This document shows, piece after piece, positions 1 to 4,716 of a DNA stretch of 6,063 bases; the first letter of the stretch is position 1; every line of letters begins with the position of its first letter. Location of the stretch: positions 7,016 to 13,078 of the forward strand of contig DDHB01000103.1 in assembly GCA_002337925.1 (NCBI GenBank), in the 5' to 3' direction. The position numbers and the translations under genes were made by a program. The stretch comes from Sporomusaceae bacterium UBA1887 (GTDB taxonomy: Bacteria > Bacillota > Negativicutes > Sporomusales > DSM-15969). The notes below the pieces were generated by a model. It was given only the letters and a program-made list of their open reading frames with translations. It was not told the DNA's origin and made no database searches.

Positions 1-161
1 CCGCCGCCTGCGGCAAAGCCAAAGGTTACTCGCGAGATAGGGATTATGACAGTACCATCCGGCGTTTCTACTGCATCACCCACAATGGTATTGACGTCTA
101 CCATATCTTTAATACTTTCCATGGCAGTTTTCATGAGACCTTGAATCGGATGCTCAGCCAT
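1..161 (-). CDS. gerW: GerW (YtfJ) family spore protein, N-terminal part only
   Basis: This is the 5' end of a gene that leaves the window at position 1, so only the first 53 residues are visible. They begin MAEHPIQGLMKTAMESIKDM and continue through VDVNTIVGD, an ETPDGTVIIPIS segment and a glycine-rich FGFAAGG. This is the characteristic N-terminus of the YtfJ/GerW sporulation family. In Bacillus subtilis the family member is made in the forespore and is needed for normal L-alanine-triggered germination; its biochemical activity is unknown. The ATG at 161-159 lies inside the end of the upstream DUF2953 gene (8 bp overlap, 154-161). An AAGGGGG sequence at 171-177, 9 nt upstream, can serve as ribosome binding site, so the two genes are probably translationally coupled. 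The same pairing (ytfI-ytfJ) occurs in Bacillus. Family assignment is from recognition of the N-terminus; the rest of the protein cannot be checked. Confidence 0.93.
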   Translation of the reverse strand, partial: MAEHPIQGLMKTAMESIKDMVDVNTIVGDAVETPDGTVIIPISRVTFGFAAGG

Positions 162-828
162 CTCCTGCAGCCCCCTTGTATTTAAAGTTTACTAATTTTA
201 GACTAGCAATAATAACATGACCAACTGTCAGTCTGAATATACACAAGAAGTCAATATCAAAGCTTTTTTTTCCAAAGGAGGGAATAATTCGGATTTGTGG
301 CTGCTGCAAAAAAGGAAGATGACTTTTTATCACTTTTACAGCCAAACCACTAACTGCCCAAAATGCTCCGACCATCATCCCTGTTTGTGCGGCATCTTCT
401 GATCCATATGTAATTTTACATGTAAGCCTCTCACATTGAACCGTTTTAGCCATTTGATTAGCAAACGTATAATATAAATTGCGATAATGGCGAAATTTTT
501 GCATAAGCACACGCCACTTTTTAGGATGTCGCAAATAAATATTCAACAACCGACTCACAAAACGCCGCTCTCTTTTCGGATGAGTTTGCACTTTTTCACT
601 TGGTGTATGCAATTCAGACTGCAGCCAGGGCAAACTGTTATTGCTTGTTACTTCAATCACCGGCACATGCAGCTTGTACACTAAAAAGCGACGCAGCAAA
701 TAAATATGAACCCACAGGTCATCATCAGAGGCCGAACGGCGGTACAGTATATTTATATGAATGTTAATACGGGAAAAAGCATAAGCAACAACAATACCAG
801 CGAGAAAAATAGCGAACCAATTACTCAT
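154..828 (-). CDS. ytfI: DUF2953 domain protein (YtfI-like), sporulation-associated membrane protein
   Basis: The protein has 224 residues. It starts with a hydrophobic segment (about residues 4-19, a single N-terminal anchor), followed by a variable, strongly basic middle (about 80-130, many K/R). A conserved C-terminal block begins at YGSEDAAQTG (141-150) and runs through the hydrophobic stretch to about 166; it ends with the pattern around IPSFGKKSFDIDFLCIFRL (182-200). That block matches the DUF2953 family, whose Bacillus subtilis member ytfI sits directly before ytfJ (gerW), as here. No enzymatic function is known and I see no catalytic motif. The ATG start at 828-826 is supported by a strong AGGAGGG Shine-Dalgarno at 834-840, 5 nt upstream. 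The 3' end overlaps gerW by 8 bp. A candidate forespore promoter precedes the gene, which fits co-expression with gerW during sporulation rather than with the scp operon behind it. Confidence 0.85.
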   Translation of the reverse strand: MSNWFAIFLAGIVVAYAFSRINIHINILYRRSASDDDLWVHIYLLRRFLVYKLHVPVIEVTSNNSLPWLQSELHTPSEKVQTHPKRERRFVSRLLNIYLRHPKKWRVLMQKFRHYRNLYYTFANQMAKTVQCERLTCKITYGSEDAAQTGMMVGAFWAVSGLAVKVIKSHLPFLQQPQIRIIPSFGKKSFDIDFLCIFRLTVGHVIIASLKLVNFKYKGAAGDG

Positions 829-861
829 GCTGTCCCTCCTTCATATAAATTGACATTTTGT

Positions 862-890
862 TATTTTTACCCACTATCTGGAAATTATAC
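862..890 (-). promoter_or_regulatory. Candidate sigma-F-type forespore promoter for DUF2953-gerW
   Basis: On the minus strand, GTATA (890-886) is followed after 14 nt by GGTAAAAATA (871-862). These resemble the sigma-F consensus of Bacillus, roughly GYATA, about 15 nt, GGNNANANTR: the -10 element matches every fixed position and the spacer is about one nucleotide short. Transcription would start near 855, giving a leader of about 27 nt that carries the AGGAGGG ribosome binding site at 834-840. The Bacillus ytfI-ytfJ pair is under forespore control, which supports the reading. A TATAAT is also present (889-884), but no -35 lies at the right distance. The match is by eye; sigma-F and sigma-G elements overlap in pattern, so the exact sigma factor is uncertain. 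Confidence 0.55.
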
Positions 891-919
891 AAAAAAACAG
901 CCCTTATTCGGGCTGTTTT
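891..919 (-). terminator. Intrinsic terminator of the scpB operon
   Basis: Read on the minus strand, AAACAGCCC (918-910), a 6-nt loop GAATAA and GGGCTGTTT (903-895) form a perfect 9-bp stem. It can be extended by one A-U pair (919/894). The descending arm runs straight into seven U residues (897-891). The stop codon of scpB (906-904) lies within the loop, so the gene's last codons form the ascending arm. This is a standard Rho-independent terminator shape for transcription coming from scpB. Confidence 0.85.
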
Positions 920-1452
920 ACTTGCTGTTCTTCCATTACATTGAGATATCCTGCTAAATCAGGCAGGTCTTTCAATGTTTTTAAACCAAAACATTTTAAA
1001 AATTCGGTTGTTGTTCCATAGAGAATAGGACGGCCAATTGCATCTTTACGTCCTATCTCTTTTATGAGCTGCCGTTCTGTCAAAGTATTAACCACTCTGT
1101 CAACTTTTACACCGCGGATACTTTCCATTTCCTGCCGTGTTATCGGTTGCTTGAAGGCAATAATTGCCAAAGTCTCCAGCGCGGCTGCCGACAAGCGATT
1201 ATCCTGAATTTCAGCTAGCTTTTCCACTGTTTCAGCTAACTGAGGCTTAGTGCATAACTGATAGCCGCCCGCAACCGTCACAATCGTTAACCCCCGGTCA
1301 TCGGTCGTCATCGCCTGCTGCATTTCAGCGATCATGGATTCCACATGTCCCTCAGGCACCTCTAATATTTGAGCCAGTTTGCTCGCTGGTACCGGATCAC
1401 CACTCGCAAAAAGCAATGCCTCCAGGGGTCCCTTTAAATGTTGAAAAAACAC
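904..1452 (-). CDS. scpB: Segregation and condensation protein B (ScpB)
   Basis: ScpB is the kite subunit of the SMC-ScpA-ScpB condensin. As a dimer it binds the kleisin ScpA and helps load and organise the complex for chromosome segregation. The 182-residue product has the family length and two winged-helix domains. The N-terminal one starts at GPLEALLFASGDPV (8-21). The second carries the hallmark LSAAALETLAIIAFKQPITR (87-106), then IRGVKVD (112-118), and ends GRKDAIGRPILYGTT (134-148) and FGLKTLKDLPDL (155-166). The start is a GTG at 1452-1450; the ATG two bases upstream is out of frame and stops after six codons. The ribosome binding site is weak (GAGAG within the end of scpA), and only 6 nt separate it from the scpA stop, so translational coupling to scpA is likely. 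It is the last gene of the operon; its stop codon sits in the terminator loop. Confidence 0.97.
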   Translation of the reverse strand: MFFQHLKGPLEALLFASGDPVPASKLAQILEVPEGHVESMIAEMQQAMTTDDRGLTIVTVAGGYQLCTKPQLAETVEKLAEIQDNRLSAAALETLAIIAFKQPITRQEMESIRGVKVDRVVNTLTERQLIKEIGRKDAIGRPILYGTTTEFLKCFGLKTLKDLPDLAGYLNVMEEQQVKQPE

Positions 1453-1458
1453 ATTTTA

Positions 1459-2169
1459 TCACTCTCGCAACATAAGGTAAATAGGCGCAAATGGGGCTTC
1501 TTGTTTAATAACCACACGGCTTAAGCGGATTAATTCGAGCAAAGCCAGAAAAGCAGCAATCACTTCATTCTTAGTGCCAGTCCGTATGATAGTGTGGCCA
1601 AACTCCGTACGACCGCCCTTTTGCCTAAGGACATGAATAATGTCATACATTTTATCCTGTATGCTGATTTCTTCTCTGGCCACCAGCGCAAAATCATCGC
1701 CGGAACTTTCCCATACAGCAGTAAAGGCTCGCAGCAAGTCATCCAACTGTAATCCTTCCGGTAACGAAAAGGCTACCGGAAATTGCTGCGGCAAGCGCGT
1801 AAATATTTGATCCCGCTGGCGTGCCAGATCTTCAAATAAGGAAGCAGCTTGCTTAAACTTACGGTATTCCAACAGTTTATCTACTAATTCCTGCCGTGGG
1901 TCCTCCTCTTCCTCTGCCAATTCAAGAGGCTTGGGTGGTTTGGGCAGCAGCATGCGGGATTTAATTTGCAGCAAAGTTGCTGCCATCACCAAAAAAGAGC
2001 TGGCAATTTCGACATTAAATTCTTCCAGTTGCTTTAAGTAACATAAATACTGTTCTGTGATAACTGCAATGGGAATATCATAAATATCGACTTGATGCTT
2101 TTCAATAAGATGCATGAGTAGGTCCAGAGGCCCCTCAAAAACTTCAAGTTTAACTTTATAGTCCGGCAT
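1459..2169 (-). CDS. scpA: Segregation and condensation protein A (ScpA, kleisin)
   Basis: ScpA is the kleisin that bridges the two SMC heads and carries ScpB in the bacterial condensin complex. The product has 236 residues, normal for the family. The N-terminal SMC-binding domain shows VFEGPLDLLMHLIEKHQVDI (10-29), followed by DIPI and the helix SSFLVMAATLLQIKSRMLLP (57-76). An acidic linker (EEEED, 86-90) leads to a long helical middle that would bind the ScpB dimer. The C-terminal winged helix is visible from about TEFGHTIIR (188-196) through VIAAFLALLELIRLSRV (203-219) to the end. The ATG at 2169-2167 follows the trpS stop by 5 nt and has only a weak AGG-type ribosome binding site, suggesting coupling to trpS translation. 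It is the third gene of the M50-trpS-scpA-scpB operon. Confidence 0.97.
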   Translation of the reverse strand: MPDYKVKLEVFEGPLDLLMHLIEKHQVDIYDIPIAVITEQYLCYLKQLEEFNVEIASSFLVMAATLLQIKSRMLLPKPPKPLELAEEEEDPRQELVDKLLEYRKFKQAASLFEDLARQRDQIFTRLPQQFPVAFSLPEGLQLDDLLRAFTAVWESSGDDFALVAREEISIQDKMYDIIHVLRQKGGRTEFGHTIIRTGTKNEVIAAFLALLELIRLSRVVIKQEAPFAPIYLMLRE

Positions 2170-2174
2170 ACCTG

Positions 2175-3149
2175 TTACAGATGCATCGCCTCACGAACCT
2201 CGGCCATCGTGGCTGCTGCCACTGCCCGGGCCCGCTCAGCACCATAAACAAGAATTTCTTTTACACGACCGGGATTTGTTTCCAGTGTCTGACGGCGGGC
2301 ATGATTATCAGCAAGAGCTGTAACCATATGCTCTGCCAAACGTTTCTTACAGTCTACACAGCCAATTGCCGCACTTCGGCACTGAGCCCCAATTTCCTCT
2401 ACTTCGCCAGGATTAAAAATCTTGTGAAAAGCAAAGACTGTACAAACATCCGGGTTCCCTAAGTCTGTCTTTTTTACCCTTTGCGGATCGGTAACCATCA
2501 AGCGCACACGGGCTCTCAATTCATCCGGGCTCGCTGCAAAGGGTATTTCATTGCCGTAAGATTTACTCATCTTGCGACCATCAATTCCCGGCAGGAGTTT
2601 CGCCTGACTTAATCTGGCCTGAGGCTCTGGAAAGATTTCAGTATACATATTATTAAAGCGCCGCACCATTTCACGGGCCAGCTCCAAATGTGGCAGTTGA
2701 TCTTCGCCGACCGGTACGGTATCTGCCTTGTAGAGAAGAATGTCGGAAGTCATTAATACGGGATAGCCTAGAAATCCATAAGTATTCAGCTGACCGAGCT
2801 GCTGAAGCTTGTCCTTATAAGTGGGAACCCGCTCTAACCAACCCAAAGGTGTTATCATCGATAATAATAAGTGTAGTTCGGCATGCTCCTTTACATGAGA
2901 TTGCACAAAAATAACATTTTTTTCCGGATCCAGTCCACCACTCAGCCAATCAAGTGCCATGTTTTGAATATTTTCAGGCAGTTTTTTGGTATCTTCATAG
3001 GATGAAGTCAATGCATGCAAGTCCACGATAGAAAAATAACACTCATATTCATGCTGCAAGCGCACCCAGTTTTCCAAGGCTCCAAAATAATTGCCTAAAT
3101 GGAATTTACCTGAGGGCTGCATGCCGCTAAAAATGCGACCTTTTGTCAT
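2175..3149 (-). CDS. trpS: Tryptophan--tRNA ligase (TrpRS), with a four-cysteine Fe-S-type motif
   Basis: This class Ic aminoacyl-tRNA synthetase joins tryptophan to tRNA-Trp using ATP, in the cytoplasm. The 324-residue length is typical of the bacterial enzyme. The ATP-binding signatures are clear: PSGKFHLGNYFGAL (12-25), the HIGH-type motif, and GRKMSKS (191-197). The conserved middle includes GYPVLMTSDILLYKAD (128-143) and VGEDQLPHLELARE (147-160). The C-terminal part carries cysteines at 236, 257, 264 and 267, spaced C-x20-C-x6-C-x2-C. This resembles the [4Fe-4S] site described in Thermotoga maritima TrpRS and seen in many anaerobes. The ATG start has AAAGGAG about 9 nt upstream, overlapping the end of the M50 gene (16-bp gap). 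Unlike many Firmicute trpS genes, it lies inside an operon whose leader has no room for a T-box. Confidence 0.97.
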   Translation of the reverse strand: MTKGRIFSGMQPSGKFHLGNYFGALENWVRLQHEYECYFSIVDLHALTSSYEDTKKLPENIQNMALDWLSGGLDPEKNVIFVQSHVKEHAELHLLLSMITPLGWLERVPTYKDKLQQLGQLNTYGFLGYPVLMTSDILLYKADTVPVGEDQLPHLELAREMVRRFNNMYTEIFPEPQARLSQAKLLPGIDGRKMSKSYGNEIPFAASPDELRARVRLMVTDPQRVKKTDLGNPDVCTVFAFHKIFNPGEVEEIGAQCRSAAIGCVDCKKRLAEHMVTALADNHARRQTLETNPGRVKEILVYGAERARAVAAATMAEVREAMHL

Positions 3150-3165
3150 ACTAATCTACTCCTTT

Positions 3166-3786
3166 TTAGAAAATCAGTCCAATAATAGCATTGATAAAAT
3201 TTGATAAAGCGTATTCCAGAGGCCTGGTAACAATACCGATAACTCCAAGATATACCAGAGCCAGCAATATCCACGGACCGTAAGGCTCCAATCGCTCAAA
3301 AGCATACGACTGTCTTCCAGGCAGCAGGCTGGAAACTACTTTGGAACCATCTAATGGCGGCAGCGGCAATAAATTAAATACAGCAAAAACAATGTTATAG
3401 CTGTAGGTAAGCCACAAGATTTTAACCCATTCACCCTTAAATAAATCAAAAATAGACAGCAAGACAATAACGATAGCCGTCACTAATGCGAATAAAATAT
3501 TAGAGACTGGCCCTGCCAGAGAAACAAGAATAGTCCCTCTTTTACTATCACGAAAATTACCGGGGTTGATTGGTACCGGCTTAGCCCAGCCAAATTTAAA
3601 CAGCCACATCATGATTAATCCCATAGGATCAAGATGTGCTATCGGATTTAACGTTAGTCTGCCCAGAACGCGTGGCGTTGGATCACCTAAAGCAACTGCT
3701 GTTCGGGCATGAGCATATTCATGAATTGTCAGTGTAATCAAGAGCGCAGGAATACGAAATATCATATCCGGATCAAAACCTATCAC
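3166..3786 (-). CDS. M50 family site-2-type intramembrane metalloprotease
   Basis: This is a polytopic membrane protein of about 206 residues, the small YwhC-like type of the M50 (site-2 protease) family, with no PDZ domain. With the GTG at 3786 as residue 1, the zinc-binding HEYAH (HExxH) is at 22-26 within the first membrane segment. LGDPTPRVLGRLTLNPIAHL (33-52) follows, then GWAKPVPINP (66-75). The third metal ligand is the Asp of PPLDGSK (143-149). Further hydrophobic segments lie near 85-113, 121-142, 170-186 and 194-206. The substrate is unknown. An in-frame ATG at 3810 would add 8 residues, but it lacks a ribosome binding site and would lie about 10 nt from the predicted transcription start. 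The GTG has GGAGG 11 nt upstream and gives the usual N-terminus (IGFDPDMIFRIPALL). It is the first gene of the operon; its stop codon runs directly into the trpS ribosome binding site. Confidence 0.93.
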   Translation of the reverse strand: MIGFDPDMIFRIPALLITLTIHEYAHARTAVALGDPTPRVLGRLTLNPIAHLDPMGLIMMWLFKFGWAKPVPINPGNFRDSKRGTILVSLAGPVSNILFALVTAIVIVLLSIFDLFKGEWVKILWLTYSYNIVFAVFNLLPLPPLDGSKVVSSLLPGRQSYAFERLEPYGPWILLALVYLGVIGIVTRPLEYALSNFINAIIGLIF

Positions 3787-3797
3787 GTATGTCTGTT

Positions 3798-3802
3798 CCT
3801 CC
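3798..3802 (-). promoter_or_regulatory. Ribosome binding site that decides the M50 start
   Basis: GGAGG on the minus strand lies 11 nt before the GTG at 3786-3784, and inside the extra eight codons that would follow the ATG at 3810. Its position favours the GTG, although the spacing is slightly long. The family's usual N-terminus and the short leader available to the ATG support the same choice. Confidence 0.55.
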
Positions 3803-3827
3803 AAGCACATATTTTACCATAATCTTA

Positions 3828-3856
3828 ATTATAATGGATTACACAGGTAAAAGCAA
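3828..3856 (-). promoter_or_regulatory. Sigma-A-type promoter of the M50-trpS-scpA-scpB operon
   Basis: On the minus strand a perfect TATAAT -10 (3833-3828) is preceded by TTGCTT (3856-3851) with a 17-nt spacer. The -35 agrees with TTGACA only in its first three bases. Transcription would start near 3821, giving a leader of about 35 nt before the GTG of the M50 gene. An imperfect AT-rich palindrome (3817-3837) covers the -10 and start site. No attenuator or T-box could fit in this leader. Confidence 0.6.
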
Positions 3857-3909
3857 AAGCAAATCTCCTCTCAAGAATAAATACCGGAGAGCTGGCAAAA
3901 GCTAAGTTG

Positions 3910-3917
3910 AAAGGAGG
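3910..3917 (+). promoter_or_regulatory. Ribosome binding site that decides the lipoprotein start
   Basis: AAAGGAGG is a near-perfect Shine-Dalgarno sequence placed 7 nt before the TTG at 3925-3927. The longer open frame beginning at TTG 3907 would translate this element itself (Lys-Gly-Gly), so the downstream TTG is the likelier start. Confidence 0.8.
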
Positions 3918-3924
3918 CGATTTT

Positions 3925-4662
3925 TTGCTGCATCGCAAATTCCTGCCAGCAGTCACTATGGTCCTTGTTACAATCCTGATTAGTGGTTGTGGTGCATTCA
4001 CCCCTGCACCTAAACCAGAAGTAGGTCCCACAGGTAAACCGGTTGAGTCCAAACCAAACCCTCCAGTAATGGAGCGATTCTTGTCACCACCTACACAATT
4101 CTATGATCTGGAAGCCACTGCAGGTGTGATCTTTGAAGGCTTTACCAGCGAAAAGTGGGATCAGGCCCAAAAAGGACTAACAACGCTTCATACAACCTGG
4201 CAGCAAGCCAAGCCGCTATTAGGTGAAAAAAAAGGGGTAAAAGAAGCAGATGAAGCAATTGCTAAGCTGACCGAAGCGATTGCTGCCAAAGAACTCACAA
4301 ATTCCTATGAGAGTCTCGGCAAGTTTATGGGAAGTATTAGCGATATAGGAAAATCGTTTAAGCTCTCCCCTATCGCCGATATTGTAGCAGTAGGTAATGC
4401 AGCCCGCAATGTAAGTTTTTATTCTGATGACAAAAACTGGGGTAAAGCAGCTTCAAAAGTAAAAGAATTGCAAGGTACCTGGCAGCAGGTAAAGCCCAGC
4501 ATGGAGCAAGTCGGCATTTTAGGTGAACTAACTAAAACTCATGCGGATATAAAGCAATTAACAGATGCTGTAAACGCAGAAAACAAAGCATCTGTTATAG
4601 AAAACCTGGCCAAGTTAAATGAAAGCATGGGGCAAATACGCCAGTTTTACTATGGCAGATAA
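3925..4662 (+). CDS. Putative lipoprotein with two tandem helical repeats, function unknown
   Basis: I do not recognise this family. The product has 245 residues from a TTG start chosen because AAAGGAGG lies 7 nt upstream. It begins with a lipoprotein signal peptide: basic HRK, a hydrophobic core, and the lipobox LISGC with the lipidated Cys at 22. A proline-rich linker (about 25-52) follows. The rest is mainly charged, alanine/lysine-rich helix and contains a clear duplication. Repeat 1 (about 72-144) and repeat 2 (about 165-241) share a Trp (78/172), TWQQ-A/V-KP (91-97/185-191) and a later LT-D/E-A-I/V helix. The mature protein would sit on the outer face of the cytoplasmic membrane, or in the outer membrane if the host is a diderm Firmicute. 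The W-x13-W helical pattern loosely recalls DUF4363-type proteins; this is only an impression. It is a single gene, divergent from the M50 operon and convergent with spoVAF. I found no convincing promoter. Confidence 0.85.
   Translation: MLHRKFLPAVTMVLVTILISGCGAFTPAPKPEVGPTGKPVESKPNPPVMERFLSPPTQFYDLEATAGVIFEGFTSEKWDQAQKGLTTLHTTWQQAKPLLGEKKGVKEADEAIAKLTEAIAAKELTNSYESLGKFMGSISDIGKSFKLSPIADIVAVGNAARNVSFYSDDKNWGKAASKVKELQGTWQQVKPSMEQVGILGELTKTHADIKQLTDAVNAENKASVIENLAKLNESMGQIRQFYYGR
4138..4647 (+). repeat. Internal duplication in the lipoprotein gene (protein-level repeats)
   Basis: Two stretches of about 73-77 codons, 4138-4356 and 4417-4647, encode related helical units. Shared landmarks are Trp then TWQQ-A/V-KP (94 residues apart in the two copies) and a later helix with L-T-D/E-A (97 residues apart, implying a three-residue insertion). 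Nucleotide identity is evident only in short patches such as ACCTGGCAGCA (4195-4205) and ACCTGGCAGCA (4478-4488), so the duplication looks old. Confidence 0.75.
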
Positions 4663-4716
4663 AATAGCAACGGGCTTCCTGCACCATCTGTGGATGCGGG
4701 AGCCCGTTGCTATTTT
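4661..4716. terminator. Bidirectional terminator between the convergent lipoprotein and spoVAF genes
   Basis: AAAATAGCAACGGGCT (4661-4676) pairs perfectly with AGCCCGTTGCTATTTT (4701-4716), a 16-bp stem. The interior can extend it by about six to eight more pairs (CCTGCA with TGCGGG, one wobble), leaving a small loop around ATCTGT. A run of four U follows the GC-rich stem in each direction, so it can act on both strands. The stop codons of both genes (4660-4662 on plus, 4717-4715 on minus) overlap the stem bases. Confidence 0.88.

Noticed and set aside
264..271. Run of eight A residues on the coding strand of DUF2953, a possible slippage site.
   Set aside because: The frame is intact and the run encodes an expected Lys-Lys in the conserved C-terminal block; nothing suggests programmed frameshifting.
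850..880. Plus-strand TTGACA (850-855) resembling a sigma-A -35.
   Set aside because: No acceptable -10 lies 16-18 nt downstream, and no plus-strand gene follows; the transcript would run antisense into scpB.
3844..3868. Short minus-strand leader-peptide-like frame (leucine-rich, TTG start, stop at GTG-TAA) after a GAGGAG sequence.
   Set aside because: It lies upstream of and overlaps the predicted operon promoter, so it would not be in the transcript; the low-complexity TTGCTT repeat explains it.
3826..3883. Possible plus-strand promoter for the lipoprotein: TATAAT at 3830-3835, GGTAAAAGCA at 3846-3855 and TAAATA at 3878-3883.
   Set aside because: None has a partner -35 at correct spacing. 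The TATAAT is the near-palindromic counterpart of the minus-strand -10, and the GGTAAAAGCA element misses the conserved T and lacks a GYATA upstream.
3825..4052. Other open frames of 60-100 codons, such as the minus-strand frame opposite the lipoprotein start and plus-strand frames opposite scpA, trpS and spoVAF.
   Set aside because: They lie antisense or out of frame within well-supported genes, have no ribosome binding sites and show no recognisable protein features.
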